64,000 nt of DNA from Incurvaria masculella (taxonomy: Eukaryota > Arthropoda > Insecta > Lepidoptera > Incurvariidae), in the NCBI GenBank assembly GCA_946894095.1, contig OX335641.1:13100501-13164500 (forward strand). Direction: 5' to 3'. A program made the translations under genes and the position numbers. This document shows positions 47,261 through 58,350 of this stretch, piece by piece (the stretch's first letter is position 1; each line of letters starts with the position of its first letter). The notes under the pieces are model-generated. The model worked only from the letters and a program-made list of their open reading frames with translations, was not told the DNA's origin and searched no databases.

Positions 47261-47461
47261 AATAAAAGCGCACATGCTTCGAATTCACATTTTCTTCAGA
47301 AAAAAATGTAAACAAACAGTTCCCAAGAAGCTGTTGAGTCAAGTTTTGATGCTGTGGGCGGATACAACGTAAAGCGAAAAACACACGCTGGCTTTGTGCC
47401 ATTACTAAATAAAGATTCATTCGCACGACGAGTTTCGGACGAGCAGGCGCGATTTGCGAAG

Positions 47462-48433
47462 ATGTGGTCGGTGTGTTGTGCGGTGCTGCTCAGCTGCGCG
47501 CTCGCCGCTAGCGAGGAGTTCGCCGCCGCCGCCGGCGCTGCGGGAACGGAGCTGGCGCGCGTCCGAGAAGGCTGCGAGCGCATCGGTGAAACACTATTTT
47601 GCATTACCGGAAATGTCACCGGGACCATACTTCACGTTCAATGCACTGCAGAAAATTACCCACTCGGCGAAGACGTCACGATTTATTTACATTACCATCC
47701 TTACATATACGAGCCTGATGAATACAAATTGCCGCTGCGCTCCGGATGCTCCTTCAAAGAATGGGAGATTTCCAAATACACTTGCTCGTTTAAAACCGAT
47801 ATTTCCGAATTTACCCCAGGGACGACGTTCCAGTGCGTGTTCAATCGAAAATACCAGCAGCGGCCATTCTTAACGAAAACTGACCAATCCTACAAGCCCA
47901 GTAAGTACCGCTCCGAAGCCAGGCGACCAGAGCCGCTTCTGAACTGCCAATACCGAATGGGTTTTCCTGCAATCACCTGGAGTCTCAGCGACACTTCCGG
48001 AGTAGCTCAATTCACTCCGAACACTCAGTTGAGTGCATTCTGCGTTCTCGCCTGCCACGAACATTCGACACAACTCGACGATTGGGAACTAGTCTGGACT
48101 TTAAGCGATCGCATCCTGAACTACGCAACCATATCCGATAGGAGAGTGGAGAATCTGACACTAGATTACAACTTGACGAGGGAGGACGAGGGTAAACAGC
48201 TGGAGTGTAGTTTGAGGAATCGTCTAGCGAACGGATCCTTGCAGATACTTCGGAAGTTGAGTGCTACATTGGCGACCAAAGTAGATTCGTCGAATGATTA
48301 CTCGATATATTCCGACTGGCTGCTTATGGGAGTCATTGCAGCATTGTTGCTGTTTATTTATGCGTTGATCGGAGTCAGCGACAGGCAGCACGACGAGCAG
48401 GAGAATCTGACGCAGCGTTGCCAGCCTCAGTAG
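47462..48433 (+). CDS. Intronless type I membrane protein with one Ig-like module, paralogue of the 43.2-kb gene
   Basis: The gene has 323 codons from MWSVCCAVLLSCALA. The frame continues upstream to a GTG at 47,354, but the ATG aligns exactly with that of the neighbour. It has one signal peptide, one module (about residues 35-275) with the same cysteine pattern and signatures (ENYPLG, FCVLACHE, ELVWTLSDR, GKQLECSLRN), a transmembrane helix near 286-305 and an 18-residue tail. The tail lacks the RRR-rich 46-residue sequence of the neighbour. The last six codons and the stop (48,416-48,433) match the start of a SINE also present at 56,643, so the end of this gene appears to come from a SINE insertion. 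The two 5' UTRs share ATTCATTCG. It is nested on the opposite strand in the Spec2 intron. Confidence 0.85.
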   Translation: MWSVCCAVLLSCALAASEEFAAAAGAAGTELARVREGCERIGETLFCITGNVTGTILHVQCTAENYPLGEDVTIYLHYHPYIYEPDEYKLPLRSGCSFKEWEISKYTCSFKTDISEFTPGTTFQCVFNRKYQQRPFLTKTDQSYKPSKYRSEARRPEPLLNCQYRMGFPAITWSLSDTSGVAQFTPNTQLSAFCVLACHEHSTQLDDWELVWTLSDRILNYATISDRRVENLTLDYNLTREDEGKQLECSLRNRLANGSLQILRKLSATLATKVDSSNDYSIYSDWLLMGVIAALLLFIYALIGVSDRQHDEQENLTQRCQPQ

Positions 48434-48730
48434 ACCAGTGGCGCGACGCCTTGCCGTTAATGTTAGAGATGTAGCAACTCTGGAGGCGGTCGGATTCTAG
48501 CACCGCTTTCTATCGTTGAGGCTGATCGTGGTTCGGATTCCACGTAAAACTGTTCCTAATTTACTAGATGGTAGGTTGGCTAACATCTCAATGAATGAAA
48601 TATGGTCTAATCGGCAATGGAAATTGTCCGAATTTTCCAGCCAGCCCAATACGTGCTCAATGATGTGAGTATAGTATGCTCAGGACTTCCAAATCAGGAT
48701 CATGCGGGTACAATTAATCTACAGTGCAGC
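48413..48730 (+). mobile_element. SINE copy overlapping the 3' end of the second Ig-like gene
   Basis: CAGCGTTGCCAGCCTCAGTA then GACCAGTGGCGCGACGCC aligns with the 56.6-kb copy from its first base. Its in-frame TAG is the stop of the gene. The body (GGCAATGGAAATTGTCCGAA) continues to about 48,730. Confidence 0.75.
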
Positions 48731-49527
48731 TAAAAAACTAGAGTACATTTAAACCTACATATTTGCATTATTGGTAGTTTTTCGAATGCAGTTTCTGTGT
48801 TTTGTGTCAATTTTAGTAGCAGTTAGTTGAATTTAGTGTGTAAGTTTCTGATTGTTAGGTTGATATTTTTAATTAGTTTGAAGCGTTTGAAAATGTGTGA
48901 TAGGTGAAAAAACCGGATTAAATGTAAAATGTATGTTAAAAGTAAGATTTGAGATGCTGTGACTTTAATGCATATTGTTTAGATGTAAATATAATTGTAT
49001 GTGCTATCTCTTAAAATGTGTTTAGATTTATTTTTCAAAGGTTAGATGATGACATTTACTAATTCTATTAAATTAGAACTGCTAGCTAAAAGTTCTCATG
49101 TATAAGGCTATCATATCTGCACCTCTTTGTTTTTTAAAGTGCATTCTTCTTACCATGATCTGGAGCTTGTTGTTTGACCTTTTTAACGGTAATATTTATA
49201 ATATTTAGATTTTTTCCATCTCGTGTACCAAAGACCTGATCACTACTCGTTTACGTTGTAGTTGACGTGCGTTTATCAGAAGATTACCGAGAAATACAAT
49301 TCTCTCGGCAAAAAAATTTTATGCCAATGGAGCTGTCAATATACTGTCAAAGTGTGATAACGTGTTCATGCTTACATTCGGCAGGTCAACATTTGATATG
49401 AATAGAGAAAGAGGTAATTATCGAGCGATTCAAACGGCGGTTATTTTAAATATTGAATTTGACAAAGATGGCACACCTACTGTCATGATATTAGCCCAAC
49501 ACACTGCATGGGAACTAGGTGAAAAAC

Positions 49528-49722
49528 ATGTCAGTCAGTCAGTTAGAGTATTTGCGTCCACTGCTGGAAATTTGCCTCTTCAATTTTCCTCCAGTCCTCC
49601 CGACCCTCAGCGGTAAGGAACCACTGCTTTCCGTCGACGCACTTGATGTCGTCGTCCCACCTGGCGTGTGGTCTTTCCACACTCCACTTTCCTGTCTACA
49701 GCCGCCAGCGTAGGACACGGTT
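49528..49722 (-). mobile_element. 5'-truncated RTE-like LINE end, second copy
   Basis: On the - strand the frame gives ARWDDDIK, GKQWFLTAEGREDWRKIEE and QQWTQ, then a TGAC tail (seen as TCAGTCAGTCAG at 49,530). It has split a reversed SINE whose 3' part lies at 49,470-49,522. Confidence 0.85.
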
Positions 49723-49732
49723 AATCCAACGT

Positions 49733-50025
49733 TAAATAAGCTAGATGAAATAAGCTATGTCTGATGACTAATCTTTTTGAGATGTTTTTACTTTATCATT
49801 GCGTAATCCACCTCCAAAGTTATTGTATAAAACGCGCGAAAAATTCGAACTTTCAGATCTTATAACTTAGAAACCAAACACAATTTTACAATGCCAACGG
49901 ACATCAGACATCTAGTTCGATCAAATACAGCTATTTTGAGCAAAATTTGGGATCTCTGACACGGAATATGGGCGTGATCTTCTTTCTTCGTTTGTATGGG
50001 AAGTTGAGCGGGATGGCCCCCCTTT
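49733..50025 (-). mobile_element. TTAA MITE, truncated reversed copy
   Basis: This is the 5' half of the family only, on the - strand, ending at the GAGCGGGATGGCC end near 50,024. Confidence 0.75.
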
Positions 50026-50763
50026 GACTGACTGGAAGAAATTAGTACAGCCGCAAGGGTCTTATTTACCAGCTATAACAGGTATATGCGTAAAACAAGA
50101 ACAACATCATCTTCACTCAGTAAAAGTATTCGGTCTCTTTTGGTCAAATGCAAATAATAAACGTATCGAATTAAAAAAAAATCTTAAAATACGTAGAACT
50201 TTAAAGTCAACGAACAGATAGAGTATGAATATGAAGAGCGGAAATCTAATGATAATGTATTCAGTTCTAATACTCTAAAGTTCTAAACCAATATCGGGTA
50301 AGTTGTGCGATTGTTGGGTGAGAGAGCATTGACAACTCAAGGAAGATCCCAATAGGGACAAGAACGGTAGAGATGGTTGGAAGATTAGAGTATGTGAATT
50401 AATGACGGAAGAATTATGTAACCGACTCACAAAGCGGAGTTGTATGGAAATGTTGTGCTCGAATAGCCTAGAAATAACATACCTTTAACCCTAACTACAT
50501 TTATGAGTAGTTAGTAACGGTCAGTTATGTAATTCACGAAAACACGGAGTCTGACTTTAGGTCCAAACAACTATAACCAGGTATCCCATGACATATTTAA
50601 AGAAAAAAAAAATATAGCCAACATTTGGTCGTATGGCTTAAAAACCTTTTTCTATCCGTTTTCCTTGAGACACAAAATGTATGCGGAAAAACCCTTTCCC
50701 TCAAAATTTTTTGCTGCGGTCAATAATGACACAATAATAATTACCGTTTTACAGCTCGTCGTG

Positions 50764-51130
50764 TACGGGCTAGAGGACTTGCCTTTCATGCAAGAGGTTG
50801 TGGGTTCAAATCCTCGCCCCGATCATGCACCGCTTTCTTTCTCTTTCTGAGCTGGATAAGTGCATTTCGAATGCGAGTTGTTCCATGGTTCCGAGCTCAT
50901 GTAAAACTGAAGGTACCCTACTAGGTGGTAGAGTTAAGCCCGCCCGGATTGATGCCACCGTAATGGATGAAACTCTGGTCGACGCGGCAATGGAAAATCG
51001 TCCGGGTTTTCCATCCAGTTCAATGCAGCCGTGCCCATAAAGGTAAGGTCCTGGCATGGCACGTTGTTCCTTTGGTAATGTGGTGTATTAAGGCTAATAT
51101 CATAAGAGTAGTTGCATGGTATTAGCCATC
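50764..51130 (+). mobile_element. SINE with tRNA-like head
   Basis: The head has a tRNA-like anticodon stem-loop CTTGC-CTTTCAT-GCAAG (50,778-50,794, anticodon position TTC) and a B-box GGGTTCAAATCC (50,802). It is joined to the same body as the 5S-headed copies (ACTAGGTGGTAGAGTTAAGC, TTTCCATCCAGTTCAATGCA). No acceptor stem closes, so this is not a tRNA gene. Confidence 0.75.
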
Positions 51131-51330
51131 CATGTAAAATAAAAAACCAAAATGTACCATGTACCAAACCGACTGTCATGGTATTAGCCTAACACACCAC
51201 ATGGAAACTAGGTGCCATGCCAGGACCTACGTTATATTGATCGGCTACGTTGAACTGGATGGAAAACACTGTCAAATTTGTACTGCACTGCACTGTCATG
51301 AGTTGTAGATACAGTACATGAAGATCTAGG
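51125..51330 (-). mobile_element. SINE copy in inverted orientation to its neighbour
   Basis: Reversed body (GACTGTCATGGTATTAGCCT, GGTGCCATGCCAGGACCTAC, GAACTGGATGGAAAACACTG). With the 50.76-kb copy it forms an inverted pair. Confidence 0.7.
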
Positions 51331-51974
51331 TGGGGGGGGGGAGCTGCCCCTCCCTGCTCCTCCTTGGCGCCGCCCAGGCCGACGCTGAGCCAAGATTTTG
51401 ATCATTAGAAGCCATTAGGTCTATGACATTGACATTTGTCTGGATGAGGTGGCGAAGGAAACCTTCGTTCCTATTGATAGAATTATTACGTGAATCAGTT
51501 ACAAGTAAGTTACGCTACCGTGCGGTTCGGTAACTATGTGAGCGCGTGGGATACTTTGTTTCCATTTGTATGTAGCACAATCCTATAATCTAGACTAGTA
51601 GGCAGAACATAATATGTGCCAAATATGCATTAAATACTGCATATTATGTATTTCAATCTAAAACGAGACGCTAGGGTAAATGATTACCTACTTGTGTATT
51701 TTTCCTTTCATGGCCTGTTTCAGTTTGGTGTTCTATTCCATACTGAAAACGGAATATTAAATGATTTCACTAACTTATTACTTTTCTTTGTATAGCTCTG
51801 GAGTTCCGTTTGCAGAAGATGATTAAAATTCGTCTAACCTAGACAAGGTTGTCGATATCACTTGGTTGGTATTTTTGGGATGTTATGAACTCTTTAAAAC
51901 GAGGAACAAATTATGAATAACCGTTAGACAAACACATTACATAAAAAACTGTAATAACTTGTACATACTCGCAC

Positions 51975-52113
51975 CTATATGCCCTGTGTGCTGGAAGTTG
52001 GTTGGTGCCCCGATCATGGAGCGGTCTATCCTCCGGCGCGTGCGCTGTGCCGTCGCCGCCGGCTGGTAGCAGCACGCGAACCACTGCAGCCACACCTCGC
52101 CGCTTCCCGCCAT
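51975..52113 (-). CDS. Spec2: Cdc42 small effector (SPEC/CDC42SE family), first coding exon with CRIB motif
   Basis: The exon begins with ATG (52,113-52,111) and encodes 46 residues plus one base. It opens MAGSGEVWLQWFACCYQ and then has a basic run followed by the CRIB core IGAPTNFQHTGHIG (residues 34-47, the last Gly completed by the next exon). This matches the SPEC consensus RRRIDRSMIG-PTNF-HT-H-G. The adjacent Cys14-Cys15 are in the place where SPEC proteins are palmitoylated. The donor is ATAG|GTGCGAG. A possible acceptor (GTGCAG) 19 bp upstream of the ATG, at 52,133-52,135, suggests that the 5' UTR is spliced. Known role: a small adaptor that binds GTP-Cdc42 at the membrane and influences actin. 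The partner exon is at 32,129-32,223. Confidence 0.92.
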
Positions 52114-53017
52114 CGTATTCTATGGAATCCTACTGCACTGTCACTCAGCTGGGAATCCGGGTCCCATAAAAAGTTGTAACGTCAGAGCGCGCGTTTTGAA
52201 TTTAGAACATAGCGATTTCGCGGCTTTGTTTGAAACGGAGAAGCCCGAGTTATTAAATTTGGAACTAGTGTTGCCACACACGATAGCTTCTTACTGGTTC
52301 CTGTTGCAAACACAAGTGAACTGGCATAAAACTTCAGAGATTGACGATCTTATAACTCTTATCACAGTTGTCTAGTGGTATCAATATTTTATCACTGGAA
52401 GTAATATTTATGTCGGATGCGACTGACTAAGTGTGTGACTGCAGCGTGGGCTGTGTTGTAGGTTAGTTTGCTAATCCCCGGGAAGATAACGCCACCATAC
52501 GCCGGCAGATAAGACCTGAAAAAGAAATAAAGTTCCATCAATATTTGTAGTTGTTACTATTTTCGCAATGACAGTAATGAGACAATAAAAAACAGTCGTG
52601 TAGTCGTAAACTTTGTATTGATACAGAAGGAATTCGCATACAAGTTTACCAAAATCTTTCACCAAAATTAACACCTGCCTATTATTGTGTTCGTCTCAAG
52701 AGCAACTGTTTCTTCGAATTGCTGCGAACTAGTAAACTAACTAGAAATCGTTTGTATGAGACACGAGATAAACGCACACACTAGTGACACAGATTTCCCG
52801 CAGGCGGCAAAAACATCTGACAACTCCATAATCACGGCGACATAGAAAACGTAGGCAACTAGAGTCTGCATCCAAAGCGCCATAATGTGTTGGAAAACGT
52901 TACACAACTTTCGATGTTAGTAACACGAGTGAGGAGAGTTATTAGGGCCAAGAAAAGTACTCATGTGACTAAGGAATTCGTCGATCGCGGTTAGGCTGGT
53001 TAAGCTGTAGGTCCTTA

Positions 53018-53139
53018 CAGTCGTATTCAGAGTGGGCGGACTAACTTTAATACGCCGGACTATTACGGGATTTGTATGGTTCGTTCTGTGCTAATCTCGT
53101 ACTTACTAAGTTTTGACAGGTTCTCTCTGAATACGACTG
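53018..53139. mobile_element. PIF/Harbinger-like MITE, complete copy
   Basis: Ends CAGTCGTATTCAGAG and CTCTGAATACGACTG, about 120 bp, flanked by TTA on both sides. A 3-bp TWA duplication is typical of PIF/Harbinger; the class call is inference. Confidence 0.78.
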
Positions 53140-53149
53140 TTAGGGATTA

Positions 53150-53225
53150 ATCCAGCCCGGGTTGGTACAATTAAGAATGGGCGAAGCGGTAATGTAAAGT
53201 GTCAGTTTTTTTCCATCCAGTTGGT
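53150..53225 (+). mobile_element. SINE fragment
   Basis: ATCCAGCCCGGGTTGGTACA, GGCGAAGCGGTAATGTAAAG and TTCCATCCAGTTGG. Confidence 0.6.
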
Positions 53226-53551
53226 CTACATATATCGTATACATACGTACATATACGTAAATTACATATATCACCGGGTGATCCAAACAAGTGATATATT
53301 GAGGACGTTTTGTAGAATTCCGTGAGAAATACAACAAAATATAAAATTGTATTAGTTTGGTTTCATTATTATTTATTTGTATTTTGGTACCATGTAGGGA
53401 CGGAATAAAACAATCCTCAATCCCTCGGTGATATATTTAACAGTAGAATGCCAGTTTAAAGTAACCGTGCTGATAAAGCAAAGGTATTTTGGTATAACGA
53501 AATGAACGAATGAACGAAATAACGAAGGAATCTCTTCGGGAATGCGCTGTG

Positions 53552-54121
53552 TTGAGGCGGGCCTTCCCGCTCAACTCCCCATAAAAACGTGGAAAGAAGA
53601 TCACGCCCATATTTCTTGCCATAGGTCCAAAGTTTTGCTCAAAATAGCTTTATTTGATCGAACTAGATGTCTGATAACTGTTGGCATTGTAAAATTGTGT
53701 TTGGTTTCTAAGTTTTAAGGCCCGAAAGTTCGATTTTCAGCGCGTTTTATGCAATAAATTTGGAGGTGAATAACTCAACGATAAAATAAAAACATCTTAA
53801 AAGATTAGCCATCAGACCTAGCTTGTTTCATGAAGATTTATAATCAATTTGTTTTTGTTGAGATTTTTGACTACAGTGGCCGTGGTTTACTTTTAGCTAT
53901 AAGTCGTTTTAGAATTAAAATTTTCGTAAATCTTACCAAATCAAACACTATGCGCATTGTCTGCTTTGTGGACATGTTCCATCCTCCTCATAACGGAGCC
54001 TGTCTTTTTCTTTGAAACAGAGAAGGTCCCAGAGCGCAATAGCACGGTTTTGTACCGCTAATGCTAAGTAGCGGGTTTTGTACCGCGAATGAGTTAGTCC
54101 CGCCGGGAAGGGCTACCTTAA
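53552..54121 (+). mobile_element. TTAA MITE, diverged subfamily copy
   Basis: The ends read GGCGGGCCTTCCCGC and GCCGGGAAGGGCTACC, a subfamily with a changed terminal repeat. It has an internal duplication around GGTTTTGTACCGC (about 54,045-54,085). Its right TTAA is also the left TTAA of the next copy. Confidence 0.82.
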
Positions 54122-54667
54122 GGTGGCCCAACCCGCTCATCTCCCCATACAAAAGGGGAAAGAAGATCACGCCCATATTTCTTGTCAGAGATCCAAAATT
54201 TTGCTCAAAATAGCTTTATTTGATCGAACTAGATGTCTGATGACCATTGGCATTGTAAAATTGTGTTTGGTTTCTAAGTTATAAGGTCAGAAAGTTCGAA
54301 TTTTTCGCGCGTTTTATACAATACGTTTGGAGGTGGATTACACAATGATAAAGTAAGAACATCGTAAAAAGATTAGTCATCAGACATAGCTTATTTAATC
54401 AAGATTTATGATCTATTTGGTTTTTGTTATATTTTTGACTACAGCGGTCGTGGTTTACTTTTAGCTATAAGTCGTTTTGTAATTAGAATGTTCGTGAATC
54501 TTACCAAATCATACACTATGCACATTGTCTTTTTTGTGGACATGTTGCATCTTCCTCATCACGGAGCCTGTCTTATTCTTTGAAACAGAGAAGGTCCCAG
54601 AGCGCAACCGCACGGTTTTGTACCGTGCCCGCGAATGAGTTAGGCCCGCCGGGTTGGGCCGCCTTAA
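54118..54667 (+). mobile_element. TTAA MITE, full-length copy directly abutting the previous one
   Basis: This is a full copy with TTAA at 54,118 and 54,664. It lies head-to-tail with the 53.55-kb copy and shares one TTAA. Confidence 0.85.
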
Positions 54668-56299
54668 GCCAATATCATGACGGCGTTATTGTCATATAAT
54701 AAATCAAAATATATCCTAATGCAACGTATACTCCGTTTCGTTATGTCAATGTTATTTTTACTAGACTTGAAATGGCGGAAACATAAAATCAATCGATTGT
54801 ACCAAACCCTGATTCCACCAAACGAAGACGCAGGCTACGTCTAAAAATACGCTAAAATAATATATGAAAACCTATAATCATAAAAAAAATTAACACCATT
54901 TTATCCCATCGTAGCTTATATTTAACTTTTAAGTACACATTGATGAAAATCAATTACCTCAAACCAATACAATTTCTACTGCGTAACAGCAACCAAAGAT
55001 AATAGCATATAAGCATGGCGTAATAATATCTGTGATGAAAGCGAATGCACAATCGTATAAGTAAGAAGCGGAATGTTGGAATAGCTTTTACTCTTTCGAT
55101 AGTACTATTACTTATTCTGTGGTAAAAGTGCGGGTAGATCATAAAAAGCTCGCGCGCTGTAGTGAGGTGTGATTATGATTTTCTGCTGATCATTAGGCGG
55201 AGAGATCTTCTCACGGTCGGACGCAAATTGGAATGCTTTCTATTGATTTTATCAGTAATAAATACGCCATCAATTAGGTAATACGGTGTAACAGTGCACG
55301 CAAGGCTAATTGTCGCTACTCATGCCAAAGTTTACATAAATACCACTTCGTATTAAATAACCATTGGAGGGATAAAATCTGTAACACTATATTAAAAAAT
55401 CGTACGTAATCTTCAGAGGGATATAATGATAGAGTATGGATTGATCACAACTTACATACTTCTTTCACTTCCTCTACGTCGGTTTTCATATATGCTTCAA
55501 GATTACGGGTAAGTGCCTGACCTTTACGAATTACATTTAACGTCCTAGGCCCTAGGTGTCCCGTACACGACAACTTCATCACATCCTCTCCGTTTTATTA
55601 TTTCTGTTGAAACTGCTTTCTAAACCAACCATTTCAGGTAAACACATCACGGGAAAATTCCTTAGAAATTAGCATTTCCGCAGTACCCGGCTCTCTTCGG
55701 GACAACACATGCAAAAGAAACGTTAGTCCTTTGCTCCGTTGCTTGCATAATAGAAGGACAAACCCATAATTACATTTATAATATTAGTAAGGATATTAGG
55801 GATAGAGAGCATCTTATGCCATACCTAAGCCCCGTGCACGAAGAGACGGCTGAGTTAATCAATGTTCAAACACGTAACTTTTAGTGAACCGCATGGAGTT
55901 CCTTCCATACTGTCCATACAAAGTGACGTGTTTACTCATACGTTGACGTTGATTTTGTTTTTTTGTCGTTTCTTTCACTCGGCCCAAGTCTCCCTGGAAC
56001 GCGTCAGTATACCGGCACACCGTTTTGAATCGCCGTCCTTCCATCTGCTTCCAAAACGATAAGCCGACACAGGACAACATTATCGCCTGTCAGATAATGA
56101 TATTCGCCGAAAGCGCTGATCTTGGCGCAGGCAGGGGATAATGACGTATGCAGCAATATATAATGACGGTGCGCACTGAGCGAGCGCGGACCGCGGCTTA
56201 TTCTCATTGAAATTTTAACGGTTTTTCGACCCATACAACGTTTCTAGTCACGGCGATCTCCGTGTTTCTCATACACAAATAGTGGACTTTGAGGCAGTA
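54668..56299. other. Spec2 5' intron region, no gene seen
   Basis: Mostly AT-rich. A GC-richer block at 56,090-56,200 with TATATATT could be a weak promoter candidate on the - strand but has no good donor. Confidence 0.4.
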
Positions 56300-56508
56300 A
56301 TTCTGCTAATATGATATGCAGCTAATATGTAACAAATCAGCGAATATAAGTATATTTGAAGGTTTGTTGGTTTCTCTTTCAGCAATGGAGCAACGGATGG
56401 ACGGGATTGTTTGCATACTTTATGCGCGGGAGAGTAACATTGGCTACTTTTATGCTGGCGAAAATATTTTGTATTTTGCGCTGAGCGGAGCCGGGTACCG
56501 CAGCTAGT
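56300..56508 (+). mobile_element. Helitron-like remnant
   Basis: It ends GAGCGGAGCCGGGTACCGCA then GCTAGT. The 5' part is diverged. Confidence 0.6.
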
Positions 56509-56642
56509 TAATGGATGGTTGGTAGGTTTGTCCTTCCGCATCGGAGCAACAAGAATAACGCGTATATTCATGCTCTACATTAGGAAAAAAATGCATTGAA
56601 AACGGTGTCAGCATGGCTACGAAGTGATCATGTAGTATCAGC

Positions 56643-56985
56643 ATTGTCAGCCTCGGTAGCCCAGTGGCGCGACGCCTTGCGGTTCGATAAGCTTGGTGAA
56701 GCAACTCTGAGCGCGGTTAGGTTCTAGATGGGTGCCCGTTTTTAACAGTTGAGGCTGGCCGTGGTTTGGATTCCATCTAAACCTCTAGGCCCCCTTTCTT
56801 ACTTTACTAGGTGGTAAGTTTCCGCCCGGGTTGGTACCATCGCATTTAATGAACGATGGAAATTGTCCGTGTTTTCCATCCAGTTCAATGTAGCCGAGCA
56901 ATACAAGAAAGGTCCTGGCATGCCACCTAGTTCCCATGTGGTGTGATAGGCTAATACCATGACATGGTATGAACTATCTATGTCC
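56643..56985 (+). mobile_element. SINE with 5S rRNA-like head, best full-length copy
   Basis: It starts near CAGCATTGTCAGCCTCGGTA. The head GAAGCAACTCTGAGCGCGGT and TCTAGATGGGTGCCCG follows the 5S rRNA internal promoter (AGTTAAGCAAC...GGTTAGTACTTGGATGGGTGACC). Then come GTGGTTTGGATTCCA and the family body (CCGCCCGGGTTGGTACCA, TCCAGTTCAATGTAGCC, AAGGTCCTGGCATGCCACCT), ending near GCTAATACCATGACA. The 5S relation is from memory of the consensus. Confidence 0.75.
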
Positions 56986-57339
56986 AGTTACTTAAAAAAA
57001 TATGCAGTCAGTATGGAAGATTGTGGGTGGAACAAATTGAGAAAAAAAACTCGAGTAGCTTGTACTGAGCATAGGTTTCAGCTTACTTCGGTAAAGGAGA
57101 GAATGTTAGTTGAAAGGAAAAATGGATGGGTGAGTAAGGTCTCCAATTCATGGGCTGAAGATCCGAGTAGCGCATGCGTGCCAGGTGGACTATTGTCTGG
57201 ACGGCTGTCAGATGATAGATTGTGATGTGAGATACGATAACTATCTGCGTGATAGACGTCCTATCAGCAATATCGTTGTTTTCTTTGCTGATAACCCGGG
57301 TTAACAACTAGGGTTTTAGCGGTCAGTAAGAACCAATGA

Positions 57340-57889
57340 TTAAGGTGGCCCATCCCGCTCATCTCCCCATACAAAAGGGGAAAGAAGATCACGCCCATAT
57401 TTCTTGTCAGAGATCCAAAATTTTGCTCAAAATAGCTTTATTTGATCGAACTAGATGTCTGATGACCATTGGCATTGTAAAATTGTGTTTGGTTTCTAAG
57501 TTATAAGGTCCGAAAGTTCGCATTTTTCGCGCGTTTTATACGATAACTTTGGAGGTGGATTACGCAATGATAAAGTAAGAACATCTTAAAAAGATTAGTC
57601 ATCAGACATAGCCTATTTAATCAAGATTTATAATCTATTTGGTTTTTGTTCGATTTTTTACTACAGCGGTCGTGGTTTACTTTTAGCTATAAGTCGTTTT
57701 GAGATTAAAATTTTCGTAAATCTTACCAAATCATACACTATGCACATTGTCTTTTTTGTGGACATGTTGCATCTTCCTCATCACGGAGCCTGTCTTATTC
57801 TTTGAAACAGAGAAGGTCCCAGAGCGCAACAACACGGTTTTGTACCGTGCCCGCGAATGAGTTAGGGCCGCCGGGTTGGGCCACCTTAA
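57340..57889 (+). mobile_element. TTAA MITE, full-length copy
   Basis: TTAA is at 57,340 and 57,886. Very close in sequence to the 54.1-kb copy, so these two are probably the youngest in the window. Confidence 0.85.
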
Positions 57890-57894
57890 GGGCC

Positions 57895-58350
57895 GTGAGT
57901 TAAGGGCCTGGTACTAGCCAAATCGCAAAGTTAGACGAGGCACCCCAAGTTAACTAACTAAGTCTGACGATTATAAGTGTCATCCTTACAATATATGATT
58001 CCTTGTCTAGGAATCGAATTATTTTCGTTAATGTATGTTTCCTTTTTCTATACAAAATACATTGCGGAAACGGTGTCCATTTCCGAACTTTTTTGACTAA
58101 ATGTAGAAATCTAAAAGCAAATGGAATTTTTTGTTTATGCATATATGCTGTTTTTGCTTATATCTAGAAATCGAATTACTTTCAGATTTCTAATGAGAAA
58201 AATCAACTTTTTTATTTTTATTATTATTTAAATAAATGATGGAATAAAAAAATATTAACAATCCATTATCAGTCTGGAGTTCTATTTGGATTTGCTGAAG
58301 CGTTTCACTACATATTATTACATTTGTTAAAAAGTGCATTTGTATGGCGC
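57895..58350 (+). repeat. ~420-bp interspersed repeat, copy 2
   Basis: Same order of blocks as 27,890-28,310, directly after the TTAA MITE at 57,340. Confidence 0.75.

Noticed and set aside
50764..50835. Possible tRNA gene with TTC anticodon
   Set aside because: The anticodon stem-loop and B-box are present but no acceptor stem pairs, and the sequence continues into a SINE body.
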